This document shows, in pieces, positions 24,687-32,973 of a stretch of 46,996 nucleotides of DNA. Positions within the stretch are counted from its first letter, which is position 1. Every line of letters begins with the position of its first letter. The notes under the pieces are model-generated. The model ran no database searches, was not told the origin of the DNA, and worked only from the letters and a program-made list of their open reading frames with translations. The stretch is from CAYLJJ01 sp964384025 (GTDB lineage: Bacteria > Myxococcota_A > Bradymonadia > UBA7976 > UBA1532). Where the stretch lies: assembly GCA_964384025.1 (NCBI GenBank), contig CAYLJJ010000049.1, forward strand, positions 1 through 46,996, written 5' to 3'. Both the position numbers and the translations under genes were made by a program.

Positions 24687-26447
24687 ATGTTCAACCAACT
24701 GATCCTAAAAGAGGAGGAGCGAGCCTTGGTGAGGCGGGGTGGTCGTTTGATCTCCTGGTTGGAGCCGGGACGACACCATCTTTGGGCTTGGGGAGCAGAT
24801 CTCAAACTGGAGCGCTTCTCTCTGGGTGAGGTGATGGACTGGAACCCTGAGCTGGAGGCGCTCTTTCAGCGACAACCCATAAAAGAGGGGGAGATCTCCA
24901 AGATCGATCTGCTCATCAGGGAGGAGGAGCGTGGCCTGTTGAGGTGTGACGCCAAGCTGCTTCGCTGGCTGAAACCAGGCCGACATCGCCTCTGGTGTTG
25001 GGGCGCTGAGTTGGAAGTGGAGCGCCTCTCCCTCAACGATGAGCTGATGCCCTGGAGCTTGGAACTGAAGGCCCTCTTTGAGCGCCAACCTCGATCTCCT
25101 GAGGAGGGAGAGATCTCTAAGATCGAGCTGCTTATCAGAGAAGATGAACGTGGTCTGTTGAAGCAAGATGGCTGTTTGATTCGTTGGCTCAAGCCGGGTT
25201 GGCATCGCCTCTGGAGTTGGAGATCTGAGTTAGAAGTAGAGCAGCTTTCTTTGACCAAAGAGGCGATGGTTTGGGATCCAGAGCTGGAGTCCCTCTTTTT
25301 TAAACAAGCTGAAGCAGCGGAGCACGAGATGTCTAGAGTTGATGTGATCCTCAGGGAAAATGAACGGGGCCTCTTAAGGCGAGATGGTCGCTTGATTCAG
25401 TGGCTGGAGCCGGGGCGACATCGCTTCTGGAGCTGGCGGGCTCAACTGGAGGTGGAGCAGATCCCCCTGGATGCTGGCTTTATACCTTGGCGGCCTGAGT
25501 TGGAGGCGCTGCTTCCTGAAGGGGCTGCTGAGATCTTGGAGGTCCCTGAAGGTCAGATCGCTGCAGTGGAGAGTGACGCTCAAGCTCGGGTAGTCCTCGA
25601 TCCAGGGCGTTACCTGCTCTGGCAGCTCCAGGTCCCGGTGAAGGCTAAGCTCTACTCAAGCTCTGAAGTGCTCTGCGAAATCCCAGAGCCCTACTGGCGT
25701 CTCCTGGGTTCTGATTTTCAGGTGATCGAGGCTTGGCCGCATCAGGCGGTCCTGCTTTCTGTAGATGGTCGCGTCGAGCGTCTCTTTGAGCAGGGTCGTT
25801 ATCTCATCTGCCAACGACACCATCGCATCAAGCTGGATATCTATGATCTGCGAGAGGTGGAATTTCAGATCGTCGGGCAGGAGGTGATGAGCGCTGATAA
25901 GGTGACCTTAAGGAGCAATGCCATCGTCAAATATCGCATCGTTGATGCTCAGAAGACCTTAGCAAGCACCGCTGATCTTGCTGAAGCTCTCTACTCTCAA
26001 GCTCAGATGGCGATCCGCAGTTATATCGCCGCGCACAGCGTAGATGCGCTCTTGGAGGCGCGCGCTGAAGCCGTTGAGGCGATGACCGCACCGGTCAAGC
26101 AGCGCGCTGAAGATTGGGGAGTGGAGGTCCTCTCGGTGGATCTCAAGGATGTGGTCCTGCCTGGGGAGATGAAGAGCATCCTCAATCAGGTGATCGAGGC
26201 TCAGAAGCAGGCTGAAGCCAATGTAATCCTCAGGCGAGAGGAGACCGCCGCCACGCGCTCCCACGCCAACACAGCCCGAGTCTTGGCCAACAACCCGGTG
26301 TTGTTGCGCCTTAAGGAGTTAGAGCTGTTTAAGGAGATCGCGGGGCAGATCGATCATGTGACCCTATTGGCGGGCGCAGGAGAGATCACCGGGAAGATGT
26401 TGGAGCTGAGCCTGCCTCAGATGCAGGTCAAACAGGAGAAGGATTAG
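24687..26447 (+). CDS. Slipin/SPFH (band 7) protein with six N-terminal repeats
   Basis: A 586-residue protein. ATG 24687 has AGGAG six bases upstream; a TTG start nine codons earlier has none. Residues 1-285 are four clear ~70-residue repeats of the form 'EERGLLRRDGRLIxWLxPG' and 'HRxWxWxxxLEVExxSL' (starting near 3, 74, 146, 218). Two more diverged copies follow near 287 (VVLDPGRYLLW) and 350 (RLFEQGRYLIC). The last copy runs into an SPFH domain (about 385-586: ISSUES of polarity include RSNAIVKYRI and VEVLSVDLKDVVLP), ending in an Ala/Glu-rich coiled coil. Slipins scaffold membrane microdomains and usually carry one such N-terminal module; here it has multiplied. No classical membrane helix is visible. 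Convergent with the PKD gene. Confidence 0.85.
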   Translation: MFNQLILKEEERALVRRGGRLISWLEPGRHHLWAWGADLKLERFSLGEVMDWNPELEALFQRQPIKEGEISKIDLLIREEERGLLRCDAKLLRWLKPGRHRLWCWGAELEVERLSLNDELMPWSLELKALFERQPRSPEEGEISKIELLIREDERGLLKQDGCLIRWLKPGWHRLWSWRSELEVEQLSLTKEAMVWDPELESLFFKQAEAAEHEMSRVDVILRENERGLLRRDGRLIQWLEPGRHRFWSWRAQLEVEQIPLDAGFIPWRPELEALLPEGAAEILEVPEGQIAAVESDAQARVVLDPGRYLLWQLQVPVKAKLYSSSEVLCEIPEPYWRLLGSDFQVIEAWPHQAVLLSVDGRVERLFEQGRYLICQRHHRIKLDIYDLREVEFQIVGQEVMSADKVTLRSNAIVKYRIVDAQKTLASTADLAEALYSQAQMAIRSYIAAHSVDALLEARAEAVEAMTAPVKQRAEDWGVEVLSVDLKDVVLPGEMKSILNQVIEAQKQAEANVILRREETAATRSHANTARVLANNPVLLRLKELELFKEIAGQIDHVTLLAGAGEITGKMLELSLPQMQVKQEKD

Positions 26448-26501
26448 GCTCTGTCTTCTCGACAAGCCCTTCTTTGGCCTCATCCGAAACTCAAACGGAG
26501 C

Positions 26502-29500
26502 TTAGCGTCGGCGCCGACGGAGGCCCAAGAGGAGGAGGCTCAGGAAGAGAAGCGCGCCCCCTGAGCTGCCGCCGCTTAAGTCGCAACTACAGGAGCTGCC
26601 GGTGTAGGAGTCCATATCAAAGCCACCATCAGCGAGGGCCGCGTCGCTACCGCCGACGTTGTCGCCATCGCCGCCAAGCTCCATCGGCTCAACAATGAGA
26701 TAGAACTGCTGAACACTGCTGGCGCCATCGGGGACCCAGCCCTCATCTGCTGTCTGCCCATCCTCAGCGAGCAGCTCGATATCAATACCACCCCCCTCAA
26801 AATCCTCAGGAATATCCCAGTTGAGGGTCCACTCACGATCATTACGACCCTCAACGAGGCTCATCCCCTCAAGACCCTTACCCAGGAGAACTCGTAGCTC
26901 ATCCAGCTCGCCTGGATCATCCAGGCGGATGGGATACTCATAGAGTGTTCCAGCTTGGGCTTGGGTGATGGGCTGGGTGCGGAAGGAGGGAGCAGCGTTC
27001 ATGACCAGGACCTGTATGCTGGACTGAAGAGGGCGAGCCTCAGTACCACCCTGGATAAGGACATCATAGATGCCATCGTCGAGGTAACGATGGCCCACCT
27101 CTGTACCATCCGTCTCTGCACCATCACCAAAGATCCAGTGCCAAAGCTCCTCACCTGGGTTGAACTCACGCTCACAGACAGTGGGATCAACCTTGGTCTC
27201 CAGACCGGAGAGGTCATCGCCGATGCGGAAGACGAGGCACTGACCCTCTTCACCCTCTAAGTGATCGTCAGCGAGGGGGACAGACTCAACCCAGGGTGCC
27301 AACTCAAAGTGACGCTCAGATTCGAGGCTGTTACCAGACCAAGGGTCCAGGATGCTGACACGGATGGTGTAGCCACCCGCCTCATCATAGGCGCGGATGC
27401 TGGAGTGATCAGCCTGCTCTTCAATATCCCAGGTGCCATCAGCCTCATAGTCAAAGCTGTAACGAAGGCTCTCACTGTCCTCATCAGAGGCGAGGACGTT
27501 GATGAGCATGATGCCATCACGGACGTTGCTGACGGAGATCTCTCGGATGATGGTTTCATGATCGATGATCTCTGCTTCAAAGTCACCTCGGGTGGAAGCT
27601 CCATGAGGATCGGTGACCAGGAGATAACCAAAGCGGATCTCCTCTTCAACATTGTAAGCAAAGGAGTGGGTCACGGCGGTGCCAGCCATAGGCTCCAGGG
27701 CCTCTTCGCTCTCCTCATCGCCCCAGTGGATCACCATACTGAGGTGCTCCCCCTCAGGATCACTGGCATCGACCACAACAGAGGTGAGGCCAGCAGGGCC
27801 GACGCTGACATCGATACCATGGATGACGGGGGGCTGATTCTCACCCTCCCAGGGCTGCAGCTCAAAGCTGTGTTCGCCCTCGGTCTCCACACCCGACCAT
27901 GTGTCGGTAACGCGAACATAAAGGGTGTAATAGCCGGGCTCAGGATAGCTGTTGACCACGCTGTCTGTAGCTTGGTCAGGGGTATCCCATACGCCATCGC
28001 CATCAAAGTCAAAGCGATAGAGGAGTTGATCAACGCCATCACCATCTTCAGCGCGCACGGTCAAGAGTACACGCCCCTCACCGATGAGGCTGTCGGCGAT
28101 CTGTCGAATCTCGGTGGGTAGATCGAAGATCTCAGCGCTGAAGGGTTGGCGGCTGCTGAGGCCCCCAGCGTCGGTGACCTGCACGAAGCCCTCATAGGGG
28201 TAGCCCTCGACAGGGAAGGGATAGTTGTGGTTGCCCATCGGGCCACCCAAATCCATCAGTGCCTCTGGGTCCTGCTCTGTACCCCAGTGGGTTTCATAAG
28301 CGAGCTGAGTCCCCTCAGGATCGTGGGCAGTGATCACCAAAGTCATATGACCACGACCGCCATACTCTAGGCTCAGGTTGTCAATGATCGGCGCGAGGTT
28401 CTCCTCGATCCAGGGCGGTACATCAACCTCGATGCTCTCCTCAACGGTGTTGCCAGACCAAGTATCGGTGACACGAACGACGACGGTATAGGTCCCTGGC
28501 TCAGGATAAGCATGGATGCTGCTGTTGCTCGCTTGATCCTCAACCTCGAAGTTACCATCGCCATCAAAGTCAAAACTGTAGGTCAGGTTTTCGCTGCCAT
28601 CAGCATCTTCAGCGACGACATCGATGAGGACAGAGCCTTCACGGATAACATTGCCGGAGGCGTCACGGATCTCAGTGGTGTTATCGCTGATGGGGACCTC
28701 AATCTCCTCATGGCTCTGGTTGCCCGCTTCATCGGTGACCACCACATAAGCAAGATAGGGATCTTCAGCAGGATCGTACTGATGCTCAGCGCTGCCCCCA
28801 GGCATAGCCGCCTGAGCGTCCTCAACCACTTCATCTCCCCAATGGATCTCATAAGTGAGGCGGCCTCCCTCTGGGTCCCAAGCCTCTGTGATCAGCTCGA
28901 CTTGGCCCGCGACCCCGATACGCAGTTCAACGCCACCGATCACTGGAGGCTGATCCTCGGGGGGTTCTGGGAAGTTATGCGTTGTCGTCTCGTTGGCCTC
29001 AGCACCCGCCGCGTCTCGTACTATCACCTGGATTGTATACTCCTGATACTGTTCCGCTGGATAGCTGTGCGCGATCACGTTGCTGGGACCTTCGCTTTGG
29101 CTGCCATCGCCCCAATCGACGAGATAGCTGACGGAGTCTCCGTCGGGATCTGATGCCGCGATCACAAGCATAATCTCCCAGTCTCCCTGAGAGACCACGC
29201 GAAGTTCCTCGATGATCGGTGCGTTGTTACCAAACTCCAGCTCCAGATCTCGGCTCGCGCTTCCACCGCGACCATCCTCAGCGGTGATGCGGATGTTGTA
29301 ACTGGCGTACTCCTCGACATAGGCGTGCTCCGCCAAGCCTCCGCGCATTATCGTAGCCTCAGAGCCATCCCCCCAGTCGATGCTATAGCCGATCTCATCT
29401 CCGTTGGGGTCCACCGCAGCGGCGGTCACGACCACCTCAAATGCCTCTATATCCAAGATGCGAGCGACCTCAAACACCGGCGCATCATTACCCAACAAGA

Positions 29501-32500
29501 GGTTCTGATCAAAGTCGGTGGTTGGTCCATCGCTGTCATAGATGATTCCCGCTATGCGAACCTGTTCAACTCCAGGCTCAACCCAGAAATCGACATGGTC
29601 AGGGCCTCGGACAGACTCAAAGTCACCGTCGCCATAGAGGTCCAAAGAGTAGGTCAGCACAGCATCTCGTAGAGGCACCTCGTGGCTGATCAGCAGCTCA
29701 TCAAAGAGACCCTCATCATCGGTGGCCCTTGCTCTGGCCTCATAACGGACGCCCTTCTCGATACTGCTGTAGATGAAGCTGCCGATCCTGGGGGTATCTC
29801 CATCGAGATCGATCTCTCCATCTACGTCCATATCCGCCTCATAGTAGAGAGGATCCCCCCCCGGATCTTCGGCGAGGATGTTCATATAGGCATTCCAAGT
29901 CTCGTCTCGATCAGCATCTACCGTGGCGCGATACCAACCATTGCCTAGGTTGGTGGCGCCCAGGTCATGCATCAGCGGAGCGCGGGGTTCAAGGTCGATA
30001 TGGGCTTCGATAATCTCGGGAGGCAAGTTGGGCACCGTCACCTCGATGATCTCCTCAGAGTTGAGCCCGCCATGATCGGTCACTGTGACCAAAACTTCGT
30101 CGATACGAGCTCCATCAGGATCGGGATGATAGATGGCGTTGGGGCCCATATCGTTGGGGTTGCCCTCATACTCAGGAGCGACCTCAAAATGGCCATCTCC
30201 TTGCACCACCTCATACCAGAAGTAGAGCCCAAAGACCCCCTCAGGATCATAGCTGTCACCCAGGTCAAACTGAACCGGTCCTCCATCACTCTCATAGGGA
30301 TCACACTCCTGCGTGATCGGATCACAGGTGCCGATGTCGACGTTGGGCGGTGTAGTATTGCGGATCAGCATGATCACCGCAGAGCCATAGGCGCACAGAG
30401 AGCAATCGTCGGCGTCGATGCCATCAAAACACTCACCGTTCCACTGACCATCATCACAAGCCCGGATCGGTACCGCGATGAGATCTCCAATCGCCATCCC
30501 CTCTTGCAGGATCAGGCGCGCGGGCGTCTCCAACACATTTTCATCCTCTGTAAAGAGGCCGTCGAAGTTGAGATCCATATGTAGAGAAGTGACTCGATCT
30601 TGGATACCTTCGGGGCGCTCCTCGTCGCCTGGGAAAAGGTTTTGTTCGCTGTCGGGATCAAAGGTAGCGCGGGGATCGATGATCACCTCAGTACCGATAT
30701 AGCCACGATAGACCACATCGCGGCCTTCAGGGTGAGCTTGAATAACGGGGGAGTGGTTGATCAGGGAGATCTGAATCTCAACCGCGTCATCATCATAGAC
30801 TACACGACCTCGATTGTCGGTGACCGCCAAGGTTACCTTATGGCGGCTGATCTCGCCCCAGTCCAGATCCTCATCATAGGCGAAATGGAAGCGCTCATTG
30901 AGATCATCAGTCTCAAAGTCCCAGACGATCTCCTCGAAAGAGATCAGGCCATCTCCATTTAGATCTTCAGGGGGTAACTCCCCCTCATCATCAAAGTCTC
31001 CATCCCCATTGAGATCCAAGCCCTCGGGATAGTTGAAGACATTCCATTGGTAGAGGACAATCTCGGCTTCTGGATCGAGGACATAGGACCAGGAGTGATC
31101 GATGGTGATCTCCGTACCTGGGCTGGCCAGCTCCGGAAAAGCGCGGGGATAAGCGATCGCCTCCAACCAAGTCTGGAGGATTTGAGTGACCATAGCGGTA
31201 CGACTTACAGTGCCCATCCGATTGCCCCAAGGGAAAGAGCCTCCTTGCGCATACCAAGCCCAACGACCGTAGTCGCTTTCGTTGGCATAGAGACGGTTGA
31301 GCAGCCAGTCAGTGTAGCTGGCATTCCAGTCAGTGCCGTCGGACCAATAACGGATCTCAGGCGAAAAGGCGCGCAAGCCCTTGGTCGCAGCATAGATATA
31401 ATAGAGCCCATGGCTCCGAGGATGGATCGCCTCTACGGCGCTTAGGAGCCCAGCTATATTGGCGTTGTCGGGATCATAGATCTCATTTTCAGTCCAGCCA
31501 TAGCCCACCAAACCGTTGCCCGCAAGCTCTCGTCTCCAACCACTATAGTAGCAACCTCTACTGTCAGCATGCCCATCAAGCATATTCCTCTGTTTATCTT
31601 TGGCAAAGTCATATGTTTCGGAACTCAGCTTTCTATGGAGCAGGCGCAGCGCTTCTGGAGCCCAACCATTTGTGGAGCAATCTGTTTGGTTACTTCCACA
31701 GTTGTAACCCCACCAACCATTGCTGCCCTGACAACGAACCAACTCATCAGATAGATCTTGACCAATGTTTTTTAATGTATGACCAAATACACCGCTATTA
31801 CCTACAGGAGATTCATAATCTGGGTTTCCAAATTGAGAGAAAGGCTCAATCCAGGCTGTAGACACGTAACTTGTAACGTAACTATCTGAGAATAATGTTC
31901 CACTGTACGTGAGGCTCTTACCAGGGACTCCAAATTCACTGTCTCCATCGAAGCTAACATTGGTTTGAGAAAGGTTAGAGAGCAGAGCGTGCAGACTACA
32001 CTGGGTCAGATGGCGATAGTAGGGATCAGCATCCCGATTTGGGCCATGACCATGCCCTCTCCTTAGGAAGGCGTTGAGGCTGTGTCCTGTCGCCAGGAGT
32101 GGGTGGGTCTCAGCGTTCCAGCAGGTATGAACATCGTGTCCCAGGCCATCATCTGCTCTGTGGCCGAATTGGCGGAACATCCACCAGAGGGCGCGATCCA
32201 CGGCGCGATTGGAGTGAATCTGTCGTGTCAACGAGAGATTCTGCTCTCCTTGGCAGTCGGGATTGTAATTGTCACCTGATATAGGGCAGATGCGATCCAC
32301 ACGGATCTGCAGCGGCATCACCGCTGTAGCCTCCTCCTCGCCACAGCTCACCTTTACCTTGGGATAGTAGAGCCGGTCTCCTGGAGAGTCTGGGTATTGA
32401 ACATCAAGGTGTAGAACAGCAAAGAAGCCGTTGCCGTTGACATCTCTGACCTGCTCCTCAGGATCATCCCAATCGCCATCTCCATTGATATCCCATTGGT

Positions 32501-32690
32501 AACGATAGGAATTTTCACAAGAGCCCCCCTCAGCGATGGCCTGGAGGGCGGTTTTGCGTGCGTTGACTGCTGGATGAGGAATCTCTGGGTTCTCTTGGAC
32601 CCAGGGGATTGCAGTCACGCTTAACTCATCCTGCGCCTGGGCTGCACCCAGCGAGATCAGAAAAAGGGTGATTAAAACGAGAAATTTCAT
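26502..32690 (-). CDS. Giant PKD-repeat surface protein with MYXO-CTERM-like anchor
   Basis: A 2062-residue exported protein; GGAG seven bases before ATG 32690. Signal peptide MKFLVLITLFLISLGAAQA. A first PKD-like module (YRYQWDINGDGDWDDPEEQ) is followed by a helical domain (about 155-560: ALWWMFRQFGHRADDGLGHD, SNGWWGYNCG, CYYSGWRRELAGNGLVGYGW) resembling an alpha/alpha toroid, which I cannot name. Then come many PKD or Ig-like modules with Asp-rich 'DxNGDG' or 'DFDGDGN' calcium-type loops (about 560-1980). The last ~30 residues are C2034-S-C2036, a hydrophobic helix and five Arg, as in MYXO-CTERM sorting tails. This predicts processing and display on the cell surface. Three consecutive PKD pairs near residues 1390-1760 are similar to each other, suggesting recent duplication. 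Confidence 0.85.
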   Translation of the reverse strand: MKFLVLITLFLISLGAAQAQDELSVTAIPWVQENPEIPHPAVNARKTALQAIAEGGSCENSYRYQWDINGDGDWDDPEEQVRDVNGNGFFAVLHLDVQYPDSPGDRLYYPKVKVSCGEEEATAVMPLQIRVDRICPISGDNYNPDCQGEQNLSLTRQIHSNRAVDRALWWMFRQFGHRADDGLGHDVHTCWNAETHPLLATGHSLNAFLRRGHGHGPNRDADPYYRHLTQCSLHALLSNLSQTNVSFDGDSEFGVPGKSLTYSGTLFSDSYVTSYVSTAWIEPFSQFGNPDYESPVGNSGVFGHTLKNIGQDLSDELVRCQGSNGWWGYNCGSNQTDCSTNGWAPEALRLLHRKLSSETYDFAKDKQRNMLDGHADSRGCYYSGWRRELAGNGLVGYGWTENEIYDPDNANIAGLLSAVEAIHPRSHGLYYIYAATKGLRAFSPEIRYWSDGTDWNASYTDWLLNRLYANESDYGRWAWYAQGGSFPWGNRMGTVSRTAMVTQILQTWLEAIAYPRAFPELASPGTEITIDHSWSYVLDPEAEIVLYQWNVFNYPEGLDLNGDGDFDDEGELPPEDLNGDGLISFEEIVWDFETDDLNERFHFAYDEDLDWGEISRHKVTLAVTDNRGRVVYDDDAVEIQISLINHSPVIQAHPEGRDVVYRGYIGTEVIIDPRATFDPDSEQNLFPGDEERPEGIQDRVTSLHMDLNFDGLFTEDENVLETPARLILQEGMAIGDLIAVPIRACDDGQWNGECFDGIDADDCSLCAYGSAVIMLIRNTTPPNVDIGTCDPITQECDPYESDGGPVQFDLGDSYDPEGVFGLYFWYEVVQGDGHFEVAPEYEGNPNDMGPNAIYHPDPDGARIDEVLVTVTDHGGLNSEEIIEVTVPNLPPEIIEAHIDLEPRAPLMHDLGATNLGNGWYRATVDADRDETWNAYMNILAEDPGGDPLYYEADMDVDGEIDLDGDTPRIGSFIYSSIEKGVRYEARARATDDEGLFDELLISHEVPLRDAVLTYSLDLYGDGDFESVRGPDHVDFWVEPGVEQVRIAGIIYDSDGPTTDFDQNLLLGNDAPVFEVARILDIEAFEVVVTAAAVDPNGDEIGYSIDWGDGSEATIMRGGLAEHAYVEEYASYNIRITAEDGRGGSASRDLELEFGNNAPIIEELRVVSQGDWEIMLVIAASDPDGDSVSYLVDWGDGSQSEGPSNVIAHSYPAEQYQEYTIQVIVRDAAGAEANETTTHNFPEPPEDQPPVIGGVELRIGVAGQVELITEAWDPEGGRLTYEIHWGDEVVEDAQAAMPGGSAEHQYDPAEDPYLAYVVVTDEAGNQSHEEIEVPISDNTTEIRDASGNVIREGSVLIDVVAEDADGSENLTYSFDFDGDGNFEVEDQASNSSIHAYPEPGTYTVVVRVTDTWSGNTVEESIEVDVPPWIEENLAPIIDNLSLEYGGRGHMTLVITAHDPEGTQLAYETHWGTEQDPEALMDLGGPMGNHNYPFPVEGYPYEGFVQVTDAGGLSSRQPFSAEIFDLPTEIRQIADSLIGEGRVLLTVRAEDGDGVDQLLYRFDFDGDGVWDTPDQATDSVVNSYPEPGYYTLYVRVTDTWSGVETEGEHSFELQPWEGENQPPVIHGIDVSVGPAGLTSVVVDASDPEGEHLSMVIHWGDEESEEALEPMAGTAVTHSFAYNVEEEIRFGYLLVTDPHGASTRGDFEAEIIDHETIIREISVSNVRDGIMLINVLASDEDSESLRYSFDYEADGTWDIEEQADHSSIRAYDEAGGYTIRVSILDPWSGNSLESERHFELAPWVESVPLADDHLEGEEGQCLVFRIGDDLSGLETKVDPTVCEREFNPGEELWHWIFGDGAETDGTEVGHRYLDDGIYDVLIQGGTEARPLQSSIQVLVMNAAPSFRTQPITQAQAGTLYEYPIRLDDPGELDELRVLLGKGLEGMSLVEGRNDREWTLNWDIPEDFEGGGIDIELLAEDGQTADEGWVPDGASSVQQFYLIVEPMELGGDGDNVGGSDAALADGGFDMDSYTGSSCSCDLSGGSSGGALLFLSLLLLGLRRRRR
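26506..26519. repeat. 14-bp perfect palindrome at the slipin/PKD convergence
   Basis: CGTCGGCGCCGACG is a perfect palindrome sitting where the poly-Arg tail of the PKD protein is encoded, just after the convergent slipin stop. It could add to termination on either strand or simply be a result of Arg codon choice. Confidence 0.3.
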
Positions 32691-32973
32691 TCATTGTCTC
32701 CTATGAATAGTTCCGAAGAGGAGTCTAACCTGATCTCAGCAAAAAAGCCTTTACTCTGAAATCGGAATTCATAAATAGTTAAATATTCTACCCTTATCTC
32801 CCTATTTCTCTTGCTCCAATCAGCTGGATTTACGACTCCCAAGATTCTGTGATTTAAGTTGTTTGTAAGCCCATGGGAATTAAAAATAGAGACTTTTAGC
32901 GTGTGCGTAGATCTCCTCAAACAAAAGCATGTTTGCTAGAATATCTGCTTCTTTAGCTGCCTGGAGCGTTCAG
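32691..32973. promoter_or_regulatory. AT-rich divergent promoter region between PKD gene and gcvP
   Basis: About 280 bases, clearly AT-richer than neighbours (for example around 32770-32800), between divergently transcribed genes, so it must hold at least two promoters. I could not place -35/-10 pairs with confidence and found no glycine riboswitch signature. Confidence 0.4.

Noticed and set aside
26502..32690. Direct repeats that might look like CRISPR or satellite DNA
   Set aside because: They are in-frame protein repeats (PKD modules) with changing DNA sequence.
32691..32973. Glycine riboswitch before gcvP
   Set aside because: No conserved riboswitch core or paired stems were found in the short AT-rich leader.
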